NCBI GenBank assembly: GCA_018136815.1
Contig: CM030931.1
Coordinates: 1,405,398-1,469,397, forward strand
DNA: 64,000 nucleotides
Reading direction: 5' to 3'
Source of the DNA: Isochrysis galbana
Taxonomy: Eukaryota > Haptophyta > Isochrysidales > Isochrysidaceae
The position numbers and the translations under genes are program-made. This document shows, one piece after another, positions 35,457 through 47,129 of this stretch (positions within the stretch are counted from its first letter, which is position 1; each line of letters begins with the position of its first letter). Below the pieces are notes generated by a model, which saw nothing but the letters and a program-made list of their open reading frames with translations, was not told the DNA's origin and did no database searches.

Positions 35457-35622
35457 TGACAGACAGGCTAGAAGGAACGAAACGAGAACTCGAATTCTAG
35501 ATCGCTAGGGACGAACCCTACCAACCTAGAAGTACCTGAGCTTCACCGTGTGGCCGCACCGCGAAGGACCTGGAAACAAGAGCAAGAGCCTGGAAATCGC
35601 ATCATCTAGGATGAATGCGACA
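35457..35622 (-). repeat. Element C 5' LTR
   Basis: 166 bp, the direct-repeat partner of 11967-12126, with TG...CA ends. It carries an extra AGCAAG compared with the partner copy. Confidence 0.75.
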
Positions 35623-36089
35623 GCAGCGCGACCCGAGACCAGGTGGCAGGTGGCCCGTATGGGCATGCATCTCACCCACGCGTCGCGCGCGATTGCGATT
35701 GGCGTCGCTGGCTGCTGGCTGGGCGGTTCCAGGCTTCTTGGCTGCTGGCTACTGGCTACTGGCTGCTATCTGCTATATCTGCTATCTGGGGTTACTGGGT
35801 TACGCTTCGTTGTGGGGGCTCCCGGGGGGGTCTGGGGCCCCAAGGGCATCGAATATGTGCTGGATGGGTGTTTTCCGGGCTTTCTACCGCTTTACTTGGG
35901 CGTATTTCCTCAATCCTGACTTTTTGATTTGTACACCCTTAGAAGTTAAAATCGTGTTGGGGGGTTTCTATCATGGTGCCACACCGATCCCCGATCTACG
36001 GATGGCAGCCTACTATACAACTCACGCCGACAGGTGTGGGACCCATGCCGAGAGAGGGAATCCTCCCCGCCCTTGGTGCGAGAGAGAGC

Positions 36090-36657
36090 CATGGGGGGCG
36101 CATCCCCCCCCTTCCTCCCCTCTCCACCCCCACAAGAAGACTGATGGGGGGGGGGGCCCGCCCTTCCCAATCTCGCTCCCTCTCTTTCTTCTCCTGTCCT
36201 GGTGCGCGCACCTTCCCCCTCTTTCCCCCTTTCCTTCCTCTCCTTCCTTCCTTCTCCCTCGCTCGACCTCCCCCCCTCCTCCCCTCCCGCCCCCCCCCTC
36301 CCCCCCCCCTTTCCGCCCCCCCCTCCCTCCCCCCTTCGCACCCCACCGCACCGACAAACAAAACATACACCATCTGCCCCTTCCTCTTCACTTCCCCCTC
36401 CCCTCCCCGGCCTCTCCTCGCGAGAAGAAGTAGTCGTCACCCTCTCCCTTCATCCCTGCATCCCTGGGAGCACTCTCGCTCCTCCTCGTCGCGCTCCCCC
36501 ACTCCCCTGCCCTTTTCCCTCTCCCTCTGTCCTCTTCCCTCTCTTCTTCTCTCCCCGTCCTTCCTTCACTCCTCTCTCTCACCTGCTCTTCCTTCTCTCT
36601 CCCCCGCGAGAGGAGGGAAGGGGAAGAGGGAGGAGAGAGAGGGGAGCCACAGGGAAG
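36090..36657 (+). promoter_or_regulatory. Pyrimidine-rich leader of the acyl-AMP ligase gene
   Basis: More than 500 bp of almost pure C/T, with C runs up to 10, precede the start codon. The translation would be open but consists of Pro/Ser/Leu low complexity, so I treat it as promoter or 5' untranslated sequence. The flank 35623-36090 has no supported feature. Confidence 0.4.
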
Positions 36658-39645
36658 ATGCAGTCGGAGGGCGCCCCCCGCCGCCTCTCCGCCCACGCTC
36701 CGCCCGCGCCGGTCGGCCGATCCCTCGTCGGTGTGTTCGAGCAACAGGCGCGCCAGTACGCCGAGCACACTCTCTACAGCTGGCTCCGCAATGACGCGAG
36801 CGATGAGGCGAGCCTCACGTACAGAGAGCTGCGTGAGCGTGCTCTCTCGCTCTGTGCAGCGCTCCGCAGGGCGTGGAGTGTGGGCGAGGGGGAGCGCGCG
36901 ATGCTGATCTACCCGCCGGGGCTGGAGCTTCTCGTTGCCTTCTTTGGATGCAACTACGCCGCCGTCATCGCGGTTCCTTACTACCCGCCTGTGCTGCCCG
37001 CCTCCGCAATGCCATCGGTGGGCGCACGGAATCTGATGGCGGATGGACTCGACAAGGTGCGACGAGGCGAATACGCGGGGCACGCGGTGGGCATTGTATG
37101 AGAGTAGGGCAAGGCAACTGTGGGTATTATATGATGGTAGGGTTATATGATGGTAGAGCAAGGCGACTGTCGCTGGTGGGCACACCGTGCGTCCCCGCCT
37201 AGATCGCAAGGCCCCACCCGCAAAGTCTGCCACAAGGCATGCTATGGAGTTGGGGCACAGCACATCCCTAGGATCCCCTGGCTGTCACCACAGGTCAAGC
37301 GAATTTCAAGTTCCTGCTCGCCCTCCATCTTCCTCTCCACTAAGTCATACATCCGCGCGGTATGGCTCCTTGGCAAAGTGATCCGCGACGAGCGATGCGT
37401 GTGGCCCGAGTGGCCATGGCGAGCCACTGACACGCTGTCCACGCAATTGAGCCCCTCCGACATAGAGTGGCTGGAGGCATGGCTCCCTTCCCGGTGTTGC
37501 GACGCCTGCGAATCGGAAGTGTCATTCTTGCAGTACACCTCGGGATCGACGGGACATCCAAAGGGCGTTATGGTGGGCACGCGCAACCTCTTGGCCAACA
37601 TCCAGGCTATGAAGCAAGGGAGTGATCAAACTGCGGCTGCCTTGCCAGGCGATAACATCTGCATGGTATCGTGGCTGCCTCAGTACCACGACATGGGCCT
37701 GATTGGCGGCTGCCTTTCCTCCGCCGTCCTTGGCTGGCGTTCAGATTTGATGTCTCCGCACACCTTCTTGGCCAAGCCTGGAGCATGGCTGCAAGCCATT
37801 TCTCGTTTAAGCCAGACCCATCGCGCCATCTCAGTGGCCCCCAACTTTGGCTACGCCCTCACGCTGCGTCGCGTGCCGGCAACGCTGCTGCCCAGTCTGG
37901 ATTTCCGCCACTGGATCCTTGCCATGAATGGCGCCGAACCGATCCGGCCGGCGACTCTGCGCGACTTCACCGTTAGGTTTGCGCCATGTGGTTTCGATCC
38001 CGGAGTGTGGGCCTGCCTCTATGGCCTTGCAGAGACATGCCTCTACGCATGTGGTAGGTCGGAGAATGTGATATGCTTGACCGTCCCACGATCCCGACTA
38101 GGAATAGGCGACATTGCAATGCCGCTCGCGACCTCGGGAGGCGATAGTGACCGTCCCCTGTCGGATGATTGGATTGAGTGCCCTGGTGTGCACATTCGGC
38201 CGGCAAACGAGACGGGCCAGACTGTTCGCATCGCCCATCCTGACACGGGTGCCGTGCTCTGCGAGGGCCAGGTTGGCGAGGTGCGGCTGGCAGGCGAATC
38301 TGTTGCACTCGGCTACTGGCAGCTCGAGGACCTCTCGGCAGCCACCTTCAGGGAAAGCCTTCGTTTCGAGGAAGCTGTCCATCCAACAATCCAGGACCAA
38401 GTGCAGTCTGAGGTCAGCGCTACCGGCTTGACGGCCGAACTGACTGACGTTGGGCATTGCAAGCTCGCTTCTATGGAACATCATCTAGCCCAGGAGACTC
38501 TCGCTGCTACGACCGCAAGAGGTGATGCGGACTCCCGGCCATACTTGCGCACTGGGGACCTCGGCTTCGTTTGGGACGGGCGGCTTTTCTTGGTAGGTCG
38601 AATCAAGGATGTGATATGCCTCAAGGGCCGTACGCTGCATGCTCATGATGTGGAGTGCCTTGCCGAGCAAGCATGCCCGCAGCTACGACCGGGCTGCTGC
38701 GCTGCTTTCCCACTGCTTGCATCCGATGGCTCCGAGTCGCTCGGAGTCATGGCAGAGCTGCGACCCCAAGCCGAGGCGCAGGCAGGCTTCGAGGCGATAG
38801 TCACCGAGATCAACCGAGCTTTGGTTGCGGAGGGCATCCGCGCCTCAGCGATCTCCCTCCTCCGGCCGCGCAGCATCCTCAAGACAACCTCAGGAAAATT
38901 GCGTCGCCGCGACTGCCGAGCAGCCCATGAGCAGATTGCTGCATGGCTGCGGCGGGTACAGCAAGAGGGGAAAGTCATCGAAGACAGGCCACGTGGCGAG
39001 AACGAGGCCGTCAAGCACATCCCCATGGATGCCGTTTTGCATTTCTGGTCCGAGCTCCCAGTACCTGCTGACGCACCGAAGACGACCGTCGGCGCCGCTA
39101 ACCTCGCGATGTCCGGGTCGCCGTCGGCAGCTTCGTTGGCTTCGACACGCAATGCAAGCCACAACGAGTTGCCGAGCGGCGGAACCTCACCGGATGCGTC
39201 GCCCAAATACGCTCGTGAAAAAGAACTTCTGTCGTCGGAAGCCTCTCCTTCCATGGTCCCGTCTGACCTTGCACCGCCACCAACTCACCATCCGGACGGA
39301 CGGCCTTTCTCGGAGATCGAAATTCTCGCCGCCAAGTCGAGAGCACTGTTCGAGCGCGTGGTGATTTGCCGATTTCGTCGCAGCTTCCACGAATCGCAGC
39401 TTCACGCGTCGGATGCGGGCGCGATGCGAGTGATCACTCCTAGCATTCCATGTGGGACCAATCGCGCGTCGGCCGCATCAGCCTCTTTTCCAAGCGGGGC
39501 TATCGGCACGAGCTGGACGAACGCCACGGCGGATTCCGCTGGAAAAGAGGGGCTACTCCGGGGCTGGTTGCCAGGAGGCTCGCTGACAGATTGGGTCAAA
39601 CTTGCTGTAATGGTCGCGGTGATCACGGCCATTGCGCTCAAGTAA
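36658..39645 (+). CDS. Fatty-acyl-AMP ligase-like adenylating enzyme with C-terminal membrane anchor
   Basis: Exons are 36658-37017 and 37294-39645, joined by a 276-nt GT-AG intron (phase 0), giving 903 residues. It belongs to the ANL (acyl-CoA synthetase/NRPS adenylation) superfamily. Visible are YPPGLELLVAFFGCNYAAVIAV, the P-loop YTSGSTGHPKGVMV, the FAAL/FACL hallmark WLPQYHDMGLIGG, YGLAET, the nucleotide-binding YLRTGDLGF with LFLVGRIKD, and the catalytic Lys in KTTSGKLRR. These enzymes activate fatty acids as acyl-adenylates for transfer to CoA or an acyl carrier protein. Beyond residue ~640 the protein has a long unusual tail rich in Ser/Pro that ends in WVKLAVMVAVITAIALK, a likely tail anchor. 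An insertion also precedes the TGDLG motif. Which acceptor is used cannot be told. The ATG after the pyrimidine tract was chosen as start. Confidence 0.88.
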
Positions 39646-41390
39646 GTGGGCATGACCACAAACGGAAAGCATGCGAGACTGACGACGTGCGGTGCCAAGG
39701 TCACTGCGATGCTTCTCCTTAGTCAAAAGTGGGGCTACTTCACCCCGTCGACGATTCGCCAAGATGCTTTGGATGCGAAATGCCAGCAATCGGCGTATGG
39801 GGTGTGGGAAACACCCAAGAGATGGAGGGCAAGTGCGTCTACAACCCAAGACTCGGCATGCGCGAACGCTCGCTCTTAGGTGAGTTCTAGTCTACGATGA
39901 TGGAAAGAGTCGAATAGACTACATATTTTAGGTACTCCATTCCATGTTAGGAGGTCATGATCGTATTGAGGAACATGATGAAGGCTGACCGCCGCGCCGC
40001 TATGGTTTTATGGGCGTGGTGTTCATGACATGCAAAGAAATGAAAGGAATGCTCGTTGCCTTGCCTGCTTGGCGCTTGGTCATCGAATGGCCATACGTAG
40101 TCCAATGCATAGCTTCACATGTATGTTTGTTGGTTGTTTGTCGCATTGTGTTCTGCGCAAGTAATTCGTTAGTCGGTGATTCCAATTAAGTTTATACTTG
40201 GTTGCGATGGAGCGCGCCGACGCGGCTCTTCTCTCCTTTGGGCCCCCCGCTGAGGGAGCCCCTCCAGTCCCCATGGCCCATGGAGCAGTCGCTAATGAAG
40301 CGACCGCGTCCGCCAGCGGAGGCCGAGCAGATGAGCACGACCCCGGATGGGACGCCAGGTATCAGGTGGTAAAAAAGGGCTCTCGCCGGATGTAAGCCTC
40401 AACTATTAGTAAACTGATAGGGTCATGGAGCGCGCGCCGCCTCCCTCCTCGCTGCCGCTGCCCTCGCCGCGATGGACGACATGGAGCGCGCGCCGCCTCC
40501 CTCCCTCGCTGCCGCTGCCCTCGCCGCGATGGACGAAGCATTCATGGACACCCCCCTGTCGCCGAAGCGACCGCGCCAGGACGACCCGCCCGCGACCAGG
40601 TGGGCGCAAGCAAGAGCCAGCGGGCCACGCCCACGCAACACCAAGAATAGCGAGACAACAGCCTACATGCAGGCAGCAGCCAGCATGCAGCACACCCACA
40701 TCACCCCCCACAGCCACACCAGCCACACCACACCAGACCTGGTTGCTGGTTGTTCTGTCATATATGATATCATATATGATATCTATCTCAGTATTAGTTG
40801 CTCTAGCTAGACCTGATACTGAGTGTCATACATATGACAAGACTAGAGGCTACAATTCAACTAGTTTTACTAGTACAAGCTCGGGCGCGGGAAATACCGG
40901 CGCTCCCAGCTCCGAGCCCCCCCCCCCCCCAATTGACCGCCGTAACCTGATGTGCAACAACGATGGCGGCGGCGCGGCGGCGACGATGGCGATGACGAGC
41001 GAGTGTCACACCGCCGTGGAGTGGGGGCGGCGCCATGTAGAGACGCTGCCAGGGGTGCTACTGTGGGAGCTTGAAATGGTCAGTCATCGAGCAACATCCG
41101 ATTCTAAGTACTAAGGCGCATCTGCGACCGCAGCCGCAAGCGCGGCGGCGACGGCCGGACACGCCGGCAACAGGACCAGATTGTCCTCCGCGTGCGGTGC
41201 GTCGGAGCACTGCACCTCGAGGCCAACTGACGGATGCAGACGCACTGGCTGCCGTGCGCGCAAGGCCCGATGGGCTGGCCGCGCTGGCAGCGGCATTGGG
41301 CAGCGTGAAGCCACCGGCGGGGCGCTCAGCGCGAGCAACACTAGTTGAAGTGGATGAACAAACAAGTGCACGCCGCCCGCCTGGCGCCTG
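39646..41390. other. Intergenic DNA with small repeats
   Basis: No gene is supported. Two 56-bp direct copies start at 40425 and 40481 (both ATGGAGCGCGCGCC...). A perfect 20-bp palindrome lies at 40759-40778 (CATATATGATATCATATATG). A TTAAGTTTATACTTGGTT segment at 40184-40201 resembles the 5' hairpin of the retroposon family described at 45202, but I find no matching tail or target duplication. Confidence 0.4.
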
Positions 41391-41752
41391 GTAGCGGTGC
41401 CACAAGTTAGCTGCTCTAGCCCTCGGTGACTAACGGTTCACGTGAGCGTCTTGAGTTTTGTGATACTTTATACTTTCGTACACATTCACATTCAAGTCTA
41501 AAAATATGAGTATGACTTATGCTTATTTATGCTCCAGTGTCCAGTGTTCATAATAGCCCAGGCCTTGTGAACCCAGTGAGCTGGCGTCACAGCTTTCCTC
41601 GCTATTCGATGTTGGTGCCTCGCATGAAGGGCCTCACAAAAATGTACCGGAGGGGGGCCGACTGTAATTTTGCGCACCGCCTTCGATGGCCTGAAATTCG
41701 GTATTTTTCGAAAATTCCGGAGAACCCCCAATTTTATTTGCGGATCCATCCT
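41391..41752 (-). repeat. Dispersed repeat, copy 2 (inverted relative to 1315-1651)
   Basis: The reverse complement aligns along its length with 1315-1651, with small insertions in the middle. It lies about 700 bp upstream of the helicase start. Confidence 0.6.
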
Positions 41753-42470
41753 ACCGGAAGCCATAGGGAGCTTATATTTAGCCCTTCATTCACCCATTGT
41801 AGCTGGTGTCCTCCGCACCCCCATAGTGAGTGACCGGGCTAGTCTCTTGCCTCCCCCTTGTCCTCTTTTTACTTCCTAAGTCCAATGGGGCTTCTCTTCG
41901 CACGTGAGGAGAGGCGACGGGCCCCCTCTCTTCTTTTCTATTTCCTCTCCTGTCCACCCCCTCTCTACCTCTACGCGCGTCCTGTTTGTGTTAGTTATCT
42001 ACGTTTTACTGTGAGTGCGCGTTCGATAGTGGGGTGAAAGAATGGTAAGAGGAATTTTACCGGGTTCATTCTGATCTGGAGAAGGAGAAGGAGAGAGCGC
42101 GAGCGATGGCGTCGCTCTCCCTCCTCTCGGTCCACCGCCATGGTCACCGCGATGGTGCCAGGGCGATACCTACGCCTACACGTCGACACTTTTTGCACGT
42201 TCACGTTCAGTGTTCTCTTTTCGTTCAACTTGTTTCTTGTTTCTTGTTTCGCCCTGGTCGCCTACGGGCGCTGGCGTGTTTCGCGGTCAAGTCCGAATAT
42301 TTTTTGTTTGAGTAACTTGTAATCCGTGCTCTCGGGCACAGGTGAAACCTACGCAGTGAAACCGGAGTGAAACCTCTGTCACATCTCTCTAATCTTTACT
42401 CTTCTCTTCCCCCTCCCCATCCCCGCAGAATCCCAGCCAGCGCCGGCGGTGAGGTCGGCGCCGAGCGCAA

Positions 42471-43971
42471 ATGTGGAGGTTTTGGCTCGCCTCGTTCACG
42501 CTCATAACAGCCTCGCCTGGCCAGGCTGGTACTCGCGTAAGGTTGGTCATGAGCACACCGTTGTGTCCGAGACCATCGCTGCGCGTGAGCCATCGTCATG
42601 CGCCCATGCTCGCATGCGTGCAAGAGCAGGCAGCCGCCGATGCCTACGAGACTGAGTCTGAGTGTGCCAAGTCACTGGGCAGCTTCGGGCTGCCTGATTG
42701 GCTGGTCGAGCGAGCCAAAACGCTTGGCTTTACTCGCCCAACACCAGTCCAGGCCGCCGCCGTTCGGCCCATCATGCAGGGCAGTGATGCGATCGTTCTT
42801 GCGCAAACAGGCTCTGGCAAGACTCTCACGTACCTGCTGCCAATCCTTGCGACGATTCGGCCGATTGCCTCCGCGCAGGCGCTGATTCTTGCACCATCTC
42901 GAGAGCTGGCATCGCAGGTGGCACGCGTTGCACGCCGATTGGCCGCTGGAAGTCCAGAGCGAATTCTGATCATGGCTCTGCTCGATGGGTCAGGGGCAAG
43001 ACGGCAACGGGTATGGATGAAGGCTCAGCCACCACAGGTTTGTGCTCCTCACGACGCGTAAGCTCTCGTAGACCCATGGTGAGACAGGCGCATGCTACAT
43101 AGAGCATGCGCTCGTTTCAGCACTTGGGTTCCCGCGCTCCGCTCAGGTGATTGTGGGCAACATCGAGCAGGTGGATTCGATCATATCTGCGGGCCTCCTA
43201 CATCCTCGAGCGTTGAAGTTTCTTGTTGTAGATGAGGTGGACGCATGCATGGGTGATGCTGGGTCTCGAGCGGCCGTAGAGCGCATCCTCTCCGGACACG
43301 CCGGTCTTCATGAAACAGCCCCCAAGCGGCAGACGGTGTTTGTAAGCGCATCCCTGCCGCAGCGTAACCACTTCCGCAGACAAGCCTTGCAGCAGCGATG
43401 GTGTGAGACAGAGCCGCTATTGATTCATGCGCAAGCTGAGGAGCCCGTGCCTGCCCAGCTGCGTCACTTTGTGGCTGTTTGCACGCCTAGCAAGCGTGTC
43501 GCTGCCCTGCGAGTCTTGCTGAAGCAGGACGCTCCCGATGTGCACGCTGCCATTGTTTTTGTGAGACAAGGTCGGCCAATGGGCAAAATTGCGGCTGCTC
43601 TCGCTGGAATCGTTGGCGAGGACAAGGAGCCCGGAGTCCTCTCCGAAGATCTATCTCTCCGTGCACGCGCTCGTGCGATGGCCAATCTTCGCGATGGTAC
43701 GCGCCCGGTGTTGGTGACGACGGCAATGGCGGCACGAGGGCTCGACATCCCCGAATGTTCTCATGTCTACTTGTTTGATATGCCCGCAACGGCGGAAGAT
43801 TATCTCCATGCAGCGGGACGAAGCGGACGAATCGGACGTCCAGGTCAAGTTACAGTTTTGTGCGCAGAGCGAGAGAGATTTGTGCTTCGACGGATCGGCA
43901 ACGCTCTCAGTCTTGAATTTGAGGATATAATTTTGCGGCATACCAAGAAAGAGTACAATGCCCCGTCTTGA
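42471..43971 (+). CDS. DEAD-box RNA helicase, probably organelle-targeted
   Basis: Exons are 42471-43037 and 43147-43971 (109-nt GT-AG intron, phase 0), giving 463 residues. Motifs in order: Q-motif (FGLPDWLVERAKTLGFTRPTPVQ), I AQTGSGKT, Ia PSRELASQ, II DEVD in place of DEAD, III SAS, IV AIVFV, V TTAMAARGLDIP and VI HAAGRSGRIGR. The motif Ib TPGR is not conserved (VGNIEQ). DEAD-box proteins unwind short RNA duplexes using ATP and serve ribosome assembly, splicing or RNA turnover. The N-terminus (MWRFWLASFTLITASPGQAG) is hydrophobic like a signal peptide and is followed by an Arg/Pro/Ser stretch. This would suit a bipartite plastid-targeting sequence in a secondary-plastid alga. That targeting is inferred. 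The start is the first ATG after a CT-rich leader. Confidence 0.9.
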
Positions 43972-44045
43972 GTGCACCACTAAACACCAGTGGTTGCATG
44001 CCGTGCGCGATGAGGAAGGTAGGGGGGGGGGGGGCGTCTAAGGTG

Positions 44046-44578
44046 TGGTTGGGCTGAGTGATGGGAGGCTGTGGCTGCTGTGTGTGCTGATGTGGAGGGG
44101 CTGTATGTGGTAGTAACATGTGAAGTACGAACAGAGGGAAGCACAGGGGATGGGATGACACGGACGGGGGAGGCACGCGCGGACGAGGGCGAGACCGAGG
44201 GTTCGGTCTCGGACGGCATGAGGACGAGCGAGACGAGCGCGGAGGACACAGGCAAGCGAGAGGGGCACGGGAGCGGCCGAGCGGTGGCGCTGGTCGCAGG
44301 ACGAAGAACAAGGGAGAGGACACTCGCGGGAAAAAAAAGTGAACACCGGGAAGGGAAAACACGCGGGAAGAGAGAGGGATGAAACGGGGCCGGAAACTCA
44401 AGGAGACACTCGGGGAGAGAACGGGGGGAGGAGAGAGAAGGGTGGCGGACCTAGTGGGCCGACGCGGGGGAGGGGGCGTCGGAGCGTGATAACAAAGAAG
44501 GGGGCTCGCGGGGAAACCTGATGGCGGGAAAGGAGACGCAATGCAGGGAGGGGGCACCGGGGCGAGGCGGCGGGGAGA
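44046..44578. repeat. GC-rich ~530-bp repeat, copy 1
   Basis: Roughly 90% identical, in direct orientation, to 55616-56154. A shorter, more diverged stretch lies at 52975-53225. The right half contains internal ~80-bp units (GGGGGCGTCGGAGCGTGA...AACGCAATGC). It directly adjoins a hAT transposase C-terminal remnant and is probably the downstream part of that transposon family. No coding region is convincing. Confidence 0.6.
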
Positions 44579-44650
44579 TGAAAGCAAGGAAAACACACGC
44601 TCACACGATGCCGAATTAGGAAAGAGAGACATGACACTCCTAGCAGCCAT
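44579..44650 (-). pseudogene. hAT transposase C-terminal remnant
   Basis: It translates as SVMSLFPNSASCERVFSLL, the same dimerisation motif as at 430-692. It passes straight into the GC-rich repeat after FSLL and has no catalytic domain upstream. It is a short fragment only. Confidence 0.6.
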
Positions 44651-45007
44651 GGCCCAAGTTGGGAACAGAGAATGATTTGAAGCCCTCCGGCGCGCGCGCC
44701 GGGGAACTGCTTGCGCTGTTCCTGGACGACTGGACGACGTGGCGCGGCCCGAGCGACGACACTTGCTGGCACCTGAAGGCGAGGAGGGTGGGTGGGGCGG
44801 AGTGGCATGTCACGAATGCATTCGTGACGCGCGGGCCGGCGTGGCAGCGCAAGCCGGCAAGCCGGGGGAGAGCCTCGCCGGGCATGCTCTCTCGCTCGCT
44901 CCTCGCCCCCCCGCGCCCCCCCCCCCCCGCCCCCCCGCGCCCCCCCGCGCCCCCCCCCCCCCTATCTCGCTAGCTCCCGCCCAAACAAATATGTACCGGC
45001 GCCCGGG

Positions 45008-45108
45008 CCCGTGCCACCCAAATACGTAGTAAATATGTCGACATATCAGTTTGCCAGAATCGTACCCAAATATGTAGTACGATATGTACATATTATGGCC
45101 TACCCCTA
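45008..45108 (+). repeat. hAT-like terminus with ATATGTA subterminal motifs
   Basis: Ends TATTATGGCCTACCCCTA, matching the terminus at 968-985. Several AAATATGTAG/GATATGTACAT words occur upstream. Together with the G/C-runs at 44917-44965 it probably marks the end of a decayed element. The other end was not found. Confidence 0.4.
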
Positions 45109-45201
45109 CCGACGATCGGATCTCGCCGACGCGCAATGGCGGGCGCCGAGCCTCCCTGACCCTATGAGTTGTGCGCCCTGTTTAGTGGGTTGTCAGGGCA
45201 A

Positions 45202-46065
45202 CTAAGTTTATACTTGGTTCACCCATGGCGGGGCACGAGCCCCCCCCTCTCTCCACTCCTCCCCCGCCATGGGGGAGGAACCACCCACTCTCCTGGCATG
45301 CCTGATGGCTTGCCTGGAGAACACTGCCATGCTGACCCATCCCTCCCCCCCCCACAAGCACGCCTGATTCTCCCGCCCTGGCCTGTCGTGGCCAGCCCAT
45401 CCCTCTGACCAGCCCCTCCTCCCCCTGGGCCCCCCTGATCAGGACCCCCCAGCCAGCTCCAGTCGACTGGCAGGGGCTCGAGAGCCAGCGATGGAGAGGC
45501 AGGAGGGGCCAGGGCCATGCCCCAGCCTCACCTGCCCCCTTAGCTGCGCTCCCAGGCCCCCGCTGGCCTCCTGGGGACCTGAAGAGGGGCCGCAGGCGCG
45601 CGCCATGGGCCCCCGCCGCAGGGAAGAGAGGAGGAAAAGGGAAGAGGGAGGGGAGGGGGGAGTGGCAGCTCTCCCCTCCGGCGTTTACGTGTCTTCTCGC
45701 CCCGTTTGGGTAAGAGAAGACGGGGGCGCCAGAACCAGGAGGGAAGGGCCGCGGCTCGCCGCGGCCACTCGCTCTTGCGAGGAGAGATTAGCGTTTCTGG
45801 GCTCCTATTCATGAGTGCCCCCCCCCCCCTGCGTTGTTTTTACCCGAGAGGGGTTTTCCCCCAGCGTGGACTCGAGGAGAGGACGTGCTGGGGTGCGCGG
45901 GGTCGGTGCGTGCACTGGGGGGAGGACGAATATCGGGGCCCCCTCCCCCCGGTAGCACTCGGACACCTGGCTCGTCAGGCATGGCGGGATTCCGGGACGG
46001 AAAAGTTGTGTCCAATTAGCTAGTGGCTAGTGGGGTTGGCTAGGACATAACATTAATTAATTATA
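45202..46065 (+). mobile_element. Short retroposon, copy 1 (864 bp, 19-bp target duplication)
   Basis: Flanked by a perfect 19-bp direct repeat, TAGTGGGTTGTCAGGGCAA, at 45183-45201 and 46066-46084. The 5' end forms a hairpin (AAGT-TTAT-ACTT core, extended by flanking bases). The 3' end is A/T-rich (ATAACATTAATTAATTATA). The interior is C/G-rich and non-coding. Long duplications and an A/T tail at one end point to target-primed reverse transcription, as in SINEs and LINEs. I see no tRNA-type A and B boxes. Copies 2 (59853-60726, inverted) and 3 (51344-52269) share this structure. Confidence 0.75.
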
Positions 46066-46084
46066 TAGTGGGTTGTCAGGGCAA

Positions 46085-47129
46085 ACCTGGGCACCCCAAG
46101 CGGGGAGATGACAGGGGAGACCCTCGGCCCTCGGGGGGAGGGAGCGAACCTTGGGGAAGATCGGCGAGGCTTCAACCGTTGCTCAGAAGGCGGCAAAGGA
46201 GGCAGACATATTCCGTTGTCTTCCCCCCCCCCCCCCGAAGACAACCCGGTAGTCTTTATTTAAGACTACGGGTTTGCGCAACCGTTAACCGAGCGAGCCA
46301 CTAGGCACTAGGGACAGGTACACCCCGCTACCTCCACAATCCGAGCCCCTTAAGTAGTGCACATGGGACATGAGGAGGAGCCGCAAGGCAGGTTGGGGGG
46401 GTGGGGGGGAGGGTAAGATACGAGATAAGGATAGAGGCGTGGCCCACAGTGTCGAGTCCCGAATGCCTTCGATGCGAGAATTTAAGAGTTTTTTAAGCAT
46501 ACGATTGGGTTCGACAAACCAAGGACAAATCATCATGATCAAGATGGATGCAGTAACGGTAATACGGTAATGTGGTGTTTTTCAGCAGCCGGCAAGGATT
46601 ACAGGTGCATAACGTGTAGACTTGCTTGGGGCGGGTGATCCGTGATTCGTAACACCTATCAAAAGTACAGGGCGAGATTTCGACAAGCCCTCGCACTTGC
46701 GAAGCGCAACAAATTGGTGCACAAGAGCAAGAGACGACGACAGTCAGTCGCACAAACCGAATGAACAATGAGCGATCAGAGATGACCTTTATGTGCTCGT
46801 GAACGAATACTCCTCACCGTGGATCGTCGGTCTCATCGCGGTAAGCACCTCGAACCGGAAGCGCAGAAACACATCGTGGAGGAAGACACACCATGGGTTG
46901 AGCTAGCTGCGGGCTCACGCAAGTACCCCTGCCCGCCGCGTAGCTGCCGCAGGTGAGCTCAACACGTTCTCATCGATGGAGCGATAGTCCAGGATCGTAA
47001 CATGACCGCTGTCGCTATGCCTCAGCTCTATGCTTTCGCACTTGGATGCACACCTCACAGCGAGACGGCAGGCTCTCGCCACCCTCAGCTAGGCCAATGC
47101 ACACGCGGGAGTACACAACGCTACACGTC
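46085..47129. other. Intergenic DNA downstream of the permease
   Basis: No gene is supported. A C13 run lies near 46225 and a GACTACCGGGT/ACCCGTAGTC-like inverted pair around 46242-46270. The final part will contain the 3' untranslated region of the minus-strand permease. Confidence 0.4.

Larger units (their letters stand above)
11967..35622 (-). mobile_element. Element C: old, internally deleted Ty3/gypsy-like retrotransposon, split by a later insertion
   Basis: C is bounded by direct repeats of 160 bp (11967-12126) and 166 bp (35457-35622), both starting TGACAGACAGG and ending GAATGCGACA, that is TG...CA. Flanks are GCACC on the left and GCAGC on the right, an imperfect 5-bp target duplication. 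A run of six G on the coding strand abuts the 3' LTR (12127-12132) and could be a polypurine tract. The interior carries a protease-region fragment and a short pol fragment. Between them sits the 21.4-kb A/B insertion (12348-33767). The element is dead because gag, reverse transcriptase, RNase H and integrase are missing. Confidence 0.75.

Noticed and set aside
36202-36657. N-terminal extension of the acyl-AMP ligase frame
   Set aside because: The translation is pure Pro/Ser/Leu low complexity from a CT tract. Homology-like sequence begins after 36658.
40184-41114. Fourth copy of the short retroposon
   Set aside because: The hairpin-like 5' sequence is present, but no target duplication or A/T tail could be paired with it, and the downstream sequence does not align convincingly.
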